From Plantago major (lineage: Eukaryota > Streptophyta > Magnoliopsida > Lamiales > Plantaginaceae), in contig JAIFAC010000181.1 of NCBI GenBank assembly GCA_026545765.1, forward strand, positions 1 to 64,000: 64,000 nt of DNA. Reading direction: 5' to 3'. Both the position numbers and the translations under genes were made by a program. The number at the start of each line of letters is the position of its first letter. Position 1 is the stretch's first letter. Under the pieces are notes generated by a model. That model was given only the letters and a program-made list of their open reading frames with translations, ran no database searches and was not told where the DNA came from. This document shows positions 35,990 to 48,990 of this stretch, one piece after another.

Positions 35990-38900
35990 AATGTAAACAT
36001 TTAGCATTTCAACAATAAGAATAGTTCCGAGCCACCAATGGGCCCGACCAACAACATTCATCGAGTCGGATATATGGTTTTACAAAAGATGATGAGCAAA
36101 AAGGACAACATTGTTTTTAGTCTTGAGGCACCCTACTACAAAAACCCGGCATACCCTGCTTCACCGCTTCGCCGCCGGACGAACTAGGTTGAGACCGAGA
36201 GGGCCCCAGATCCTTCTCCGGAGGCGCTGACCTTTGTTGCCGCCTGGCTAACCTCCGCTTCTCCGAGCCTCAACCTCTTCAGAAGGCCGACATCGCCATC
36301 AAGTCTAGGTCCGGATCGGCCACGAACAGCCCCGCAGAGTCACCAGCCTGGTCAGGTTCCAAGTGATCCTCCAAAGGAACGAAAACACTGGACATAAGCA
36401 CCCGAGGGACGAAGGGTGGAGGTACGACCACCATGGTTGTACTTCTTGCCTCCGACTCTTCGCAGATCAGCCCACAAATTCACACTTGAAAGGTGTCTTC
36501 GCCCAAGACACCTCCAAGCAAAGTCCAAGCCATCTCCATTCTTAAAGGCGACACTCCTCACCTCCAAGTCGCAGCCATCCGTATCCAACCCTTCCTCCCA
36601 GACCGTCCACAACAGATCAAACCCATCTTGACGGGCCTCGCCATACTTCGACTAACAAAACTTGCAGGAGTCCGAATCAAGGAAATCTTGAGCAGCCCTT
36701 GTCCGGACCCCAAGAAGCTCTTTCAGCATCATATCTTTGAAAGTCCGAGAGACACCCACGAACTCGTCCAAACTATCTTGGTGCACTTTCAAGTCGGCCC
36801 AAAGATCGAATGGCACTTTTCATCTTGGCCTCCGACTCGGCCTCCTGCTTAGCAATATGGCCTTCTTTAGCCACTCAAGTCGCTCAACCGACGTTTAATC
36901 GCCTGGCAGCCTCAAATTTTAGCCAAATCTTCTTCCAAGGTGGCTCGAAGCAATACTAAGGAGCATGCTTCCACGGCAGCAAGCTAAAAACAAAACGAAA
37001 CATCTAAGTGTTAGATACCTCAACCACAAGAAGATGTAAAACCAATGGAAAATTTAAACTCACTTTACCGAGCGGCTAACTCCAAATCCGCCCAACTTCG
37101 AGGCAAAGAACTAACCGAAAGAACTTCAAAGACTAATCCAAATCTGGCGCCCGCCATCTTTCCTCGCTTTTCTTGGCGGGAGGATTCGACCTTCCGAGGG
37201 GCACTTTTTGCAGTCAGCTACCGATCCGCTTATGGAGGATCTCGGACACGGATCTTGGAGGCTTCTTCGAGCCCTTAGAACCGCCACCTTACCCTTGTTC
37301 GAGTAGGATAGTTTGGGCCTCTTCGCCAGCAGCCTCCGAGATTCCTCCACTCGAACACGGTAGCATTTCTTGGCCCATCGGGAGTACGGTGGAAGTCTTG
37401 ATAACTGGTCCGGAACCTCTCGCTAACTCCTTCAATAAGGCAAAGATTTTGTCGACGCTTCAACTCCGCATGGTCGACATCGATACTCGAACCAAAATCT
37501 GCACATCCGAATCACAATGAGTTGCAAAATACAAAAGAACCTACAAATGGTAACTACATAGTCGATAAACCGAATCGACAACCAACCAGAGGAAGAGAGA
37601 AACCACTTACTCAAATCCTCCATATTGTCAAAAACTTGGCTCGGACAAGCCGCCAAGTAAGGAAGAGGTCGACATATCAGCCCTCTAAGAAGTACTTTTC
37701 CTCTCGACCATGAAGTGCTTGCATCCACAAAGGGATGTTCCGTGCGTGGCTTCCAATCTGGCACTGCCTAAGAATTTCCTCTCAAATTGCCACTGCCCTC
37801 TCCACTTCAGATTGCCCGCTTCAAAGCCGACGGACAAAATGTACCTCTTGAACCATCGATTCCTAACGAGGACAGGGGTCAACAAAAACGGTACGCTATA
37901 CATACGAACGATAGAACCATGTGTTCCTATTACTTACACTTATGTTGAATAATTTACGAAAATTATCGAATGTGACCGGATGCCTTTATATTTACATAAG
38001 ACCAAGCACATCGATTTCGAGGGAGTGGGATGATCTGCAAAGGACTCAACCCCATACTGCTCAAAATCTCCGTAAACTCGGACGATACGGTAGCCGCCAA
38101 CCGCAATGGAGACTTATCTCATAAACACATGTATCCCGAGGCGGATTGTAGAACGATGAGATTCGTCTGGGACGAATTCCACACACTCGGATCTCATATC
38201 TCCTCCGAGCTCATCCACTTCATCGGTTCGATGGTTAAGGCACGTAGGCAAAGTACCGCCTTCATTCAACTCGCCTCCGGATCGGGATGAGTGACCTCGC
38301 CCTAGACCGAGGGAACTTTACTGAATACGCCTCACCCTTCCTCACCTCTCCGGACGCTTCCTCCTCAACCGTCACGACTCGGCCCGCTACCCAGCAGATT
38401 CCACACGGAGCACACGAGCGGATGGCTCTACACTTTCTTCCTCATCGGAACCAGAATCTTGGCCCCGCACACCTTCTTCTGCCTCACCTTCCTCGGACGA
38501 GGACGCTAACTCTACGACAATCAAGAGGCACAAATACATGCACACGATCCTCCTCACCCTCTTCGAAGATGCTCAAATTGGGAGGTGCTTCCGAGGTATC
38601 ATGAACTTCCTCGATGATTGGCGCCTGCGGATCCGGAACGAACGGGACTCGATTAGGATTACTCCTAAAATTATAACCAAGGTTGCGAATTAAAGATCAG
38701 ATCTCTACCGGAAGTTCGGATTTCGCCACCGACCCGGCGACGAGTTCCTATAACTCGCGAACTTGTCTTCGAGCCGCCAATAACTCGCACATGGGACACT
38801 CGCAGTAATCCCGACGCCGAGGATCGAATCGAACAACTAACCGGCGTAAGGAACTTACCTCGGCTCTTCCCGCCGGATGGGGCGCTTGTTCCACCTCCAA

Positions 38901-39365
38901 TACTTCGCCATCCGCTATCGGTTAAAGATATCGCCGAGTCATATCCCTCACCGGATCGATTTTCGCTATCACTCTGGACATCCTAGGAAAGGAGAAAGCA
39001 ATTTCGTAAGCTTTAAGATGGCAACCGAGAGGTCGCTTATGTATATTAAAGTGGTCTTTATAAGCCAACACTACAGCTTTCCCAGCGGTTAGTTCGAAGT
39101 CAAGACGATGTCGATTCGCGTTAGTCAACATTGAGAACGATGGAGTATTAGAACTATAATACACATCATAAGCATGCATCCGAGCAACTAGAAGATGAAA
39201 ACAATGCGTATAAATGATAAGACGAGACAAGTAAACTTACTTGGACTCGATGATTAGATGGAAATGCCTGCTTCAGATGCAATCTCGCTTCGGATCTCGT
39301 CAGCCACTTCGATTGATGGTAGTCGCCGATACACCGCATGCGAAAATTCTCTCTAAACGCTATGA
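35990..39365 (-). other. C antisense gene-like unit 1, probably spliced
   Basis: On the minus strand it starts below the TATA box at 39384-39392. A donor-like AAG-GTAAGTTT (rev. of about 39235) and acceptor-like CATCTTCTAG (near 39192) precede a 90-residue open stretch, 38922-39190, with NANRHRLDFELTAGKAVVLA. Other readable minus pieces are 37685-37903 (VGFEAGNLKWRGQWQFERKF), one near 37600 ending at a GAG-GTAAGT-like donor, 36352-36612, and VPLEDHLEPDQAGDSAGLFV near 36330. I recognise no family. The pieces resemble exons of an antisense extra gene of a Tat element. It is broken, and the exon limits are tentative. Confidence 0.4.
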
Positions 39366-39383
39366 ATGAACCGGCCAACCCCT

Positions 39384-39392
39384 CTATTTATA
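39384..39392 (-). promoter_or_regulatory. antisense TATA box 1 in C
   Basis: Minus strand CCCCC-TATAAATAG-AGGGG, a textbook plant core promoter. CATTCATAG-type start sequence follows about 25-30 bp downstream, and CCGTTGGATGATTTTTGATC lies upstream. It is the strongest promoter signal in C outside the LTRs. Confidence 0.6.
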
Positions 39393-40040
39393 GGGGGTCA
39401 TATTGGGAACTCCAACCGTCACGATTTTTCGGGATTAAATCTCAATCGTAGATCAAAAATCATCCAACGGCATAGTACAATTATACCAAGTGAAATGACG
39501 AATTGGTACAACAAATTTACCTCTTGGATAGATGAATACAACAACTATCCCACTCTCGGGCGGCAAACAACACGAGAGTTCCGGATTATCATCTTCTCGG
39601 ACGCCTAGCGGCTTATCAGTCCAACATAACTTGTCCACACAAGGAACGTCGTTTACCCGAGCGATTACACTTCGGACCTCCACTTGACCACAGAGGTTGA
39701 TTCGGACGGGACACGCACCTACGGTCCGCCACCATAGCTCATCAAAGGTACACTACCGATGTTCGGAGCCTAAACTTAGTCTCGATTACAAATACCCTTT
39801 TTTCTTTTTTCTTCACTTCGTTGCCCTTCGGACCCAAATTTCTCGATGGCAAACGATGTTTTAGAGAAAGAAAAAGGGGAGAAAGAGACTAAGTCAGTGG
39901 CCACACGAAGTACGATTTACACCTTTTTTCAACTCGTTTAGGCGGATTGGACTGAAGAACGGATCCTTCTTCAACAGCTTCCCAAGCCAATAGTTCCACA
40001 ACTATCTTCTACTAAGATACTTGGAAACTAGGGGGACATA
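39393..40040 (+). other. C 3' non-coding region and polypurine tract
   Basis: Promoter-like DNA for antisense unit 1, then a pyrimidine-rich stretch near 39793-39815. It ends in the polypurine tract AGGGGGACATA (40030-40040) abutting the LTR. No supported ORF. Confidence 0.65.
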
Positions 40041-40958
40041 TGTTGATACGGAAATATGTCCAATCCGTCATAAAGGACCTAGGAACGAATCCTAAGGCAT
40101 CCCAAGTCATCCAATGGATCCGAGACACTTTGGTCCGAGCCAACGGTCCGATCCGGGCAGACCAACCATGGTCCGACCCACATTGAAAGAAAGGGACGAA
40201 GGATTTGGACCTACAAGGCCCGACCGAACCATAGGTCCGACCCACCTCGTCCGAGCCTCCGGGAAAGGAGCATAGTGCTAAGTCGACTCCTCTCCGACCC
40301 AAGGACTCGATCCGGATGTCAACTCGATCCAAAGATGACCATCTCATAAAGCAACCAAGCAAATGGGCACCAAAGAGTGAGATGTCCGAACCTGTGAGTC
40401 TAATCCAAGAGTTGGACAGCAGAGAACTTCCTCACCGACAACCAAATATGGTCCGGACTAATCATCCGACCCATCTCTCCGAACTCGAACTCGCGTAACT
40501 AGTCACATCCTCAAGAACTCTCCCAATAATGACCAAACACCCCTAAAGCCCAAGATGGCATGGGCTAAAGCTTCATTATCACTATGGGCCTCATATTAGC
40601 ATTGGTGGCTCAATCGTAGCCTTACACATGGCGCAATCCTAGCAAGGCCTTCCATTTTGATGATAGCCTATAAATAAGGCACACATCCCCACAAGTAAGT
40701 TATCTGACAAGTCACATCACGACCTCAATCCCGAATATTATACAGAGTTGATCTTCAGTCACTCTCGAGTAAAGTCTCATCCCGGTTTGACACTTAGCAC
40801 ACCGGGCACTAACCCCCCACTCAAGTGTGCGTGTCTCATCAAGTAGTTGGTCGCTGGTTCTTACGCCTTGGTCCTTACCTAGCAAGGAGCTTCTTACCTT
40901 GGCACCCATTAGTGGAGTTGAATAAAATCTAAGTAGTTGGGGAGTTACACCCTCAACA
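40041..40958 (+). repeat. C 3' LTR
   Basis: 918 bp, TGTTGATACGG...ACCCTCAACA, followed by the ATGAC duplication. It differs from the 5' LTR mostly at CAG, CTG, CCGG and TTGG words. Confidence 0.93.
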
Positions 40959-41741
40959 ATGACTGAGGAAGCTTTCAACAATCTTGTGAGGAAGTTCAAC
41001 AAACTTAGATTCAGGAAAAACTCTGGTCAAGGATCCTCAAGTGGAACTAAAAATTTCAAAAAGAAAACCAATACTTTCAAAACTGGTTCTGCTTCCAAAA
41101 CTAGCTCTAAATCTGATTTCGATCGCACTCCTCTTAGTAAGATTAAATGTTTTGAATGCCAAGGGTGGGGTCATTATCAAAATGAATGTGCTAACAATCT
41201 CAGAAAAGACAAAAAGAATCTTCTTGCTTGTCTCAGTGATGACTCAGATGAAGAACAGGAAGATGAAGAAAAAGAAGATGATTCAACTACCAATGCCAGA
41301 GCTCTCCGCTCATCCACTTACAATGTTGATGACGAATGTTGGGACAACATCGTCACGACAACATCAGGAATAGAAATCTTCTTTGACTATGATGACTCCG
41401 AGAACTGTGAAATTTTGGCACTAACCAAACCTGAGAAGTCAGGAATCTATGATGTTTTATGTCTACATGGTTCTGTGGATTTTGATATAGATAGTACTTC
41501 AGAAGAGGAAGTCAATGCAGATCAAATGGTGAAGGATCTGCAACAGATGTATGAGAAACTCTTCAAAGGAATGGAAGACTCTCAGAAACTCCTCAAGAAA
41601 ACGGAGAAGGAGAACTACAATCAAAGACACCATTGTCAAACTAGAAGTCAATTAACAAAGAAGGACACCGAACTGCTCATGGTAATCTCCGAACTAGATA
41701 ATGAAAAGAAGGTAATTGCAAAATGGAACTCCTACTTCTAG
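40959..41741 (+). pseudogene. D gag, C-terminal part with zinc knuckle
   Basis: Open for 260 residues. It starts with MTEEAFNNLVRKFNKLRFRK, then a Lys/Ser-rich stretch and a CCHC knuckle CFECQGWGHYQNEC (about 41149-41190). An acidic patch DDSDEEQEDEEKEDD (about 41240-41285) and a Lys/Glu-rich helical tail with MVKDLQQMYEKLFKGMEDSQ follow. The knuckle binds element RNA. The frame and content follow on from the piece ending at 26949, which fits the C insertion. Confidence 0.85.
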
Positions 41742-43507
41742 ACTTAATGATATGCTTGAGGTGAACAATGATAGGACCACCGTCTAGGGTACACCAAGAG
41801 TTATGATGCTTATTTTGAAGAAAACTTGGGTGCAACATGAACTCGCATCATAACCCCGATACCCCAAAAGTTGTCAAACCTCTTCGAGCTCATAAAAGGT
41901 CCTACGCTTGTCAAAGAAAAGCTTTGTTTGTGTGCACTTACGTCACAAATCTGGTCACAAAAGCCTTACAGCCAAGTACCAAAAGGACGAAAAGGGAACA
42001 TGTTGAGACCTCCAACCTCAAAGAATCTCTCCACAATTCCTCCCATCCAGCTTCAAAGAAACAAACAAAGGATGCTATCTGCAATGTTGTGACAACATCC
42101 ACTTCAACAGAGACCTAAAGATGTAATCTTAAGACTCAAGTACTTTCCTAGTTCTCCTAAACGAGGCAAATCTCCGTAATGTATAAGAAAACACAAGAGT
42201 GTTTCAAACATGTTTGGGTAGCTAAAGAAAACATACTTGCAATGTTGCTTTTTCATGCTACTTCCTCTAACAATGCTGGAAAATGGTACTTGAAAGGGTT
42301 GTTCTAGGCATGACCGTAACCCGTCAAATTTGTCAAATTTTGTAGCTCAAAAGATGTATGGTAACTTATGGAGGAGGATACCAAAGCAAAATACTTGGAA
42401 AGGGAACACTGTGCCTTAAAGGATATCCAAACTCTCAAATGTTCTTCTTGTTGAAGGTTTAACGCTAATCTTCACAAGATAAGCCACCGTGTGATGATGA
42501 TCTGAAGTCAAGTTTGATAAACGCTCTGCAAAGTTTATACTGAGTGGACAAATTAATCAGAATGGCAAGTGTGACATCACAGACAACCGCTATGTGATGG
42601 ATATTCTTCAAATGCAATGTTGCTCAACATGATGATGCAACATTGTGGCATAAGAAATTGGGACATGTCAATTACGTAACTGAGAAGATCATCAAAACAA
42701 TGTGGTGACAGAGTGCCAAGCTACCAATGTTGGGAAACATGTGTGGCGATCGCTTATGGGAAAACAAACCAAGGCACACATCACCACTTCGATCAAGGTC
42801 AACAAAGAGGTACTTTTAATCGCTTTGAACTCCGCATATGGATCTCATGGGTCCTATAGAAGCTAAAAGTTTAGGAGGAGCCCGTATATCTATGTTATAG
42901 TTGATGATTTTTCTAGATACACTTGGGTCAACTTTTGAAAGAAAATCGTAAACTTTTGAATCCTTCAAATCTGCATGCAAAATGTTGTAATCAGTACTCT
43001 ACTCTTGTTCAAAGAATTCGATCTGACCATGGTAAAGAATTCGAGAATCAATTCTTTGATAAGTACTGTGAAAAGAAAGGAATCATGCATGAATACTCAG
43101 CCCCTAAGACACCACAACAAAATGGTGTTGCTGAAAGGAAAAACAGGACTCTTCAAGAAATGGTCAGAGTGATGTTGAGCTCAATGAACCTATCAAAAAG
43201 GTTGTGGGCTGAAGCTGTGAACATTGCTTGTCACTTAATCAATCGTGTCTATCTTCGTCCAGGTTCTCTGACCACTCCCTATGAGATGTTGAAAGGTAGA
43301 AAACCCAACCTTAAGTACTTTCATGTATTTGGATGTGTGTGTTACATACTCAATGATAGAGAACATCTAGGGAAGTTTGATGCTAAAAGTGACAAAGGAA
43401 TCTTTTTAGGGTACTCTCAAAATAGTCAAGCATATAGAATATACAATCCTAGATTGCAAACTATAAAAGAGTCTGTGAATGTTTCCTTTGATGACTCTGA
43501 GCCCTAT
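41742..43507 (+). pseudogene. D protease and integrase
   Basis: Degraded protease stretch near 42280-42300 (WYL..GC-like). GAG-pre-integrase with LWHKKLGHVNYVTEK (about 42648-42692). Integrase with YVIVDDFSRYTWV-like residues (about 42890-42930). Then a long open stretch, 42923-43513, including RIRSDHGKEFENQFFDKYCE, APKTPQQNGVAERKNRTLQE and KSDKGIFLGYSQNSQAYRIY. S2 is inserted just after the integrase C-terminus (TSD at 43503-43507). Several interruptions before 42900. Confidence 0.82.
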
Positions 43508-45172
43508 TGTTAGATATTTTGTTAGAATATCTGTTTAGATTTTGTTCAGCAACATGATGACTTATCTTAGTATCAGAAAGGTGATTAGTACTCTTGGTTC
43601 ACATGAACATTGTAAAAGAGGAAACCCACTAAGTATGATAGTCTAGCTAATCTTGTATAGGATGTTAGGTCTCAAAATGTAATTTTTATTTTATGAAGAG
43701 AAGACCAAGAAGAAGACATCCAAGCAGAAAGCTCAACAAGAATTGAAGACTTGAAGAAAACTGCACAAGATTACTGAATCTGTTGTTCAGATATCTTAGC
43801 CAGATATCTTAGACACACTAATAGCTTCAAACAAACTGTGTCACAAGAGATATCTGAGAAATGAGATACATATCTGAAGACAAGGAAAGTGTCCACAGAT
43901 ATCTATTCTCAGATACCTTGAGCGTTAAACACGTTTTTGAAAGAGAAACATATATTGCAAACAAAGTTGTTTCAATCAATACAAGTGGTATCTGAAGAAT
44001 GAAGATAAGGACGTGCAAAGAATCAGACAACAAGTCTAGTCTCTGATACAAAGCATAGTTCCGTTGACACTACAGGATAAAAAGTATAGTACAATGCATT
44101 TAATGCACGGACAGAGATGTCTGAGTAAAAGCAACGGCAACTTCTGAGAAGAAGACAAAATCTGCTACAGTACTATACACATATATCGATAGTTTGAATT
44201 TGAGCCTAACGGATACTATTCAAACGGCACTCAAATCCATCTATAAATATCAACACTTAGACAGCTTGAGAAGAAAAACATTGCATACGCTGAAACATAG
44301 AACTCTGAACATCCTACTCTCTCAAAGCAACTTACTTATTATCAAAGCTTCAAGCACTAAAGCTTGTGATCTTGAGTAAACACCGATGTTCTAAGTGTCC
44401 GATCCTAAACAAGCAAAGCTATCGTGAAGGAGTTGAATCAAAAGATCAACTATCCGAGATTCATTCTCTTGAATGTATATCATAAGACTGGTCAAGAAAT
44501 CGAACTAGATACCATACGTCAGTAAAGTGTATTAAGTAACTAAGTTCACAGAGCTATCTCAATAATCAAAAGTTATTAAGACGCCATCCGACAACTCAAA
44601 CCAAACCAACACCCAAACCGTGGAGTATAGGAAGTACTTAGTTTGAAAAATCGTGAATAACTCCAAGGTTACCGAGTATAGGAAGTACTTGATTTGGGAA
44701 ACTAAGGAATAACTCCAAGGTTATCGAGTATAGGAAGTACTTAGCTTGGGAAGCTAGGAACAACTCAAAGGTTTCTAGTATAGGAAGTACTCTCAAGAAG
44801 CTAGGAACAACTCAGGGGAACATTTGGTTGGGAACCAATTGTTCGTAATCTTAGAATAGGATTTTGTAAGGTTATTTCAATTATCTGTTCTAGTGAATTC
44901 TAGGTCTCGATAGACCAAGTGGATTAGTTGGAGGATTACGCCACCTCCAGATACCACTATACTTGCTGTGTCATTTACATTTCTGTATTTATACTTCAGC
45001 AACACACACACACTTATTAACTGTTTCTACACTTATCTACATTAAGTCTTTCGCACTCTGATTCTAAGTATCAGATATCCATTCAAATATCTGAGAAACA
45101 TTTGTTATCGACAAAAGTTTTAAAAAGACTATTCACCCCCTAGTCTTTTACTTTGCCGTTATCCGACCAACA
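43508..45172 (+). repeat. S2 5' LTR
   Basis: TGTTAGATATTTTG...CCGACCAACA, 1665 bp. TATA box 44242-44249, tandem block about 44620-44830. Good match to 57500-59144 over its full length. Confidence 0.93.
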
Positions 45173-45174
45173 AG

Positions 45175-45186
45175 TGGTATCAGAGC
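45175..45186 (+). other. S2 primer binding site (initiator tRNA-Met type)
   Basis: TGGTATCAGAGC, two bases after the LTR end, as in S1. Confidence 0.9.
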
Positions 45187-45249
45187 GGAGGTTCACCAAA
45201 TTTTCCTTCAGACCAACCTAGATCCCCAGATAGGTGAAAGAACTTTGTC

Positions 45250-46310
45250 CATTTTTGAGGACTATTTAATTTGTGTGTTAAGTGTGCGTATGTCTCGAGT
45301 GATGCACCGCCTCAAACCAGAGAACTACGAGAAATGGAAAATAACATGATGCTCCACCTTGAAGCCATAAGTGACGAGATGATCGAAGTAATAAAGAATG
45401 GCCCAATAGTCATTCAACAACTTAAGCAAGTCATGGAGGTTTCAAGTGGAAGAGACAGAGATCAAAGCGAAGGATCTTCACAAACAGATGCGTCAACTAG
45501 TGGAAGATCTATCGTCACGCTATTTACGTAACCAAAGCTCAGAGAACTCGACATCAAAAGATGCCAAGAGGAATCGTCTGGATGGTCAAGCTCAGAATAT
45601 CATCATCGACGACACTGCAGCACATACAAGGTAAACTGGGTGCTAAACGGCGAAAGTTGCTCGCAACCGATTGAAGAAATCTCAGCTGAATCGAGAAAAC
45701 CAAGGAAAACAAGTTCGAAGTTCTAAAGTTGAAATTTCAAAATTTCAAACAAGGTCCCATCAAACTCGAAGAACTTGATTTCAGATTTACTCTTATGAGT
45801 GATATGGCAAGATTGGGAAAGCAATAGATACTCCAATGTAGAAGATTAAGACTATTGTCAAGTCTTAACCACAACCGAGCATACTAAATTCTTTTATTTC
45901 AACCAAGGTATGCCAAATATCACTCCAAAGGAACTTTTCTCTGCTTGCTACATCGCTGACTATGAGACAACTCAGAGAACAAACAACCAAAAGTTGCGTA
46001 ATGTTGCTCTAGTTAATCAAGGAACTTCTGAAAAGAAGAAAAGCAAGGAGGAGACTGAGGATGCTCTTGCTGCAAAGCAAATGAGTAAATTTGTCAATGA
46101 AAATTGAGAGAAGAAAAGCCAAAGAGAAGTCAAAAAGCATCTAGCTCAAACTATCACCAAGACAAAATATGCGTAGCTCACGAACAAGCCATTTCGTAAA
46201 GCATCATGTACCGAGGAAGCGTAAATTGAAACGAGATATCTGCTTCTATTGTCGTAAACCGCCACTTCAAGAAGGATTGTCCGCCTCAACAAACTAAGGA
46301 CAAAGACAAG
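45250..46310 (+). pseudogene. S2 gag
   Basis: Same layout as S1 gag: MMLHLEAISDEMIEVIKNGP near 45340-45400, a central basic part, and a zinc-knuckle-like stretch starting CFYC near 46240. Readable pieces include 45271-45531 and 45910-46107. Broken by several interruptions. Confidence 0.75.
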
Positions 46311-46339
46311 AAAGATAGAAGAATCTTCAGAAGAAGCCA

Positions 46340-46980
46340 GAAAGCTTTGTTAACTGAAGAAAGAAAGAAAATCCAGATTCAACTGGATGCTCTAGACGTT
46401 GAGACAGATTCTGAAGATGACAATTCAGATGATTCAACCCTACCATCACCAGAATTATGTGGAGTTACTCATGACATAATCGACTTCGGCCTCAAGAAGA
46501 ATGAAATGTGTGGAGTCGCTGAAATTGACGACCGTATATCCCCAACATAGAAAACTGTCTTATGGCTGATGAGGTAACACATACTTCTTGCTACACTTAT
46601 GAAAGTGATGAAGAGGAAATAAAGAATCTAGAAAATCTCAGGAAAGAACTTGACATCTATGAAAGAGAATTTCTAATGATTCGAGCTAGAGCCGAAAACC
46701 TTGAAGAAGAAAAGAATTCTCTTGAAAAGGAAAATTCTCAATTAGTTAAAGTATCTGAGAGAAAGGATGCTGAAAATGCATCTCTCAAAGCTCGTATATC
46801 CGACTGAAAAGTCACATAAAGAAGCAATGGCTGAATTACGAAAGAAATATGAAGATCTTCTCTCTGAGAACAAGGAACTCAAGAAGAAAGAATTATCTTT
46901 TCAATCTTATGCCAAAGCAAGTGACACTCTTACTGAAGTACAATCTTACTTAAGAGATCCTTCAGAAAAGAAAGGACTTG
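46340..46980 (+). pseudogene. S2 gag tail, acidic and coiled-coil segment
   Basis: Acidic DVETDSEDDNSDDSTLPSPE (about 46405-46465), then long helical stretches EEEIKNLENLRKELDIYERE and AELRKKYEDLLSENKELKKK (about 46830-46890). Stronger and longer than in S1. Predicted coiled coil for gag assembly. Confidence 0.7.
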
Positions 46981-47739
46981 GTCAATACTCGCATAAATTG
47001 TTCTATTACTCAATAAGAGTAAGGAGAAGAGAACATTTGTCAAGATTTCAAAGAAGACGGTTCCCATGCAATCTATAGTATTGGTGAAAAGACAAAGATT
47101 GTTGACAAAGGAAAGGCAAAGCATCAGACCTTTGTGGGAAAAACAAGTCAAAAACAAACCGATGGTACGCTCGAAAAGAAACACAACACCGAAAAGTGTA
47201 AACACCCACAAGTCTTCTCAAAAGGTAGAATTGCAGAGCCGCAAATTCTCCCATGTCACTTTTTATGGAAAGAAATTGATCAACCAGAGACTAGCAAAGT
47301 CACGAGAAAAGATCTCGATAGCTTCAAGTGCTCAAACGATATCGCTACAAAGGCATCGGAAAACAACTTGCTCATGAGTACAAGGTGAGCAAGAACGATG
47401 GTCGAAAGCTAGAATTGCTCAAAGCAATTATCGGCGGAAGTTAAATCAAGCCATCGAAAATCAATGCTGTGGCTAGAAGAAATCGCAAGGAAGGCTAAGT
47501 TTGAAAAGCAAACCTTAAACCCGATGTATCTAAAAGCATCATATGGAGCACCTAGGAACACACCAAGGAAGAAAATAATTTTACTAATGATAAATTTCAT
47601 TCAAATGTATTCCTCCTTACGCTCCTCTGCACAAAAGCATATTTCAAAGAAATTCATTCAAAATGGATTCCTACCGAAGAACTTTTGATTCGACGGTTCC
47701 ATCAAAGCTATGAGAACCTAATTTCGCTTCTCACAGTGC

Positions 47740-48990
47740 GTAATGCTTCGGACTAAAGCACAATGGCTATTTGATAGTGGATGCGAAAGCACATGACAGA
47801 GACAAAGCAACTGTCGACTACAAAGCTTGCAACACAGACCAGATATCGATTTAGAGGAGAATTAAATCCTCTCTCGATTTCGCAACGCCAAATTGGGAAC
47901 TTTAACAATCACCGACGACATATGTTAAGGATTTGAAATACAATCTATTTAGCATGAGCCGCTTTGCATAAGGGTTTTACTATAAAATTCAAAGCTAACA
48001 TCGCAAACTAATTGACAATGAGTCAAAGTAGATTTTAGTTGGTCGCTAAAAGGCGCCTTTTATGTTGCCGATCGGCATCTCGCCACAATCAAGAATGTCT
48101 CATGGTGAGTCAATCTGTCACACGTAAGAGCACCGTTATGGCACAAAAGAATGAGTCACTTGAATTTCAAAACTCAATAGACTTGCCAAGAAAGAGTTAG
48201 TGGTTGGTCTTCCCAAAACATCTTCGTAAAGGATGGTATCTGCTCTCACCGATGGGGAAACAATCTAAGATCTCTTTCAAGTCCAAAATCGTACACTCTA
48301 GTGTTCACCACGCAACTTTTACATATGGATCTTTTGAATCATCTGAATTAGTTATGCGTGAAAGAAGTATGGTCCGTTGTTGTAGATGACTTCAAGATTC
48401 ACTTGGTTGTCTTTTCCAAACACAAATCGATGCCGTGGTGGAGATACCAAACTTGTCAAAAAGCTTGAAATCATGAAAATGAAAAGGTATCTACAATCGT
48501 AATGCATCATGGTAATCGAGTTTGTCAATCAAGACATAAAGGAGTTTTGTACGCAAAGGTATACAACACCAACTTTCCTCTCAGAAGAACACCTCAACAA
48601 AATGGTGTTGCGTAAAGGAAAACAGAACCCTTAAAGAAGCGCAAGGACAATGCTAATGACATCGAGATAAGTGAAATATATTGGGTTGAAGTCAGAACAC
48701 ACCGCTACATTCGTAATGTGCTTGATAAACAAACACCATGACAGACCCCTATGAAATTTTGGTCGAAGACCTCCTAATATCAAACATCCGAGAGTATTTG
48801 GTTGTAGATGTTTTGTTCTAAACAATGGGAAAGATTATCCGAGAACATTTCAACCAAAGGCGTATGAAGGTGTTTTTCGCTATTCCACAAACAAAGAAAG
48901 CTTACAGTAGTTTACAACAAAAGAACAAAGAAAATTGAAGAATCAGCCATGTCAGATTCTATGAAGGAAGTAAGAAAACACCTCCTCGAT
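47740..48990 (+). pseudogene. S2 pol: protease and integrase region
   Basis: WLFDSGC protease signature near 47763-47785, HKRMSHLNFKTLNRLAKKEL-like pre-integrase (about 48140-48205), integrase VVDDFSRFTW-like residues near 48378-48410, and a TPQQNGV-like stretch near 48590-48615. 46980-47740 is degraded gag-pol linker. Many interruptions. Confidence 0.7.

Larger units (their letters stand above)
26950..40958 (+). mobile_element. C: Tat-lineage Ty3/gypsy element with both LTRs
   Basis: 14.0 kb, flanked by the 5-bp duplication ATGAC (26945-26949 and 40959-40963). LTRs of 924 and 918 bp, primer site TGGCGCCGTCTGTGGG, gag, protease, RT, RNase H, a second archaeal-type RNase H, integrase, a long 3' region with antisense gene-like units, and the polypurine tract GGGGGACATA. 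RT before integrase makes it Ty3/gypsy, and the extra RNase H marks the Tat group (Ogre/Retand relatives). It is complete in outline but broken, with a few tens of apparent interruptions. The LTR pair is very similar, apart from the CAG/CTG-type differences seen throughout the window. Confidence 0.88.
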
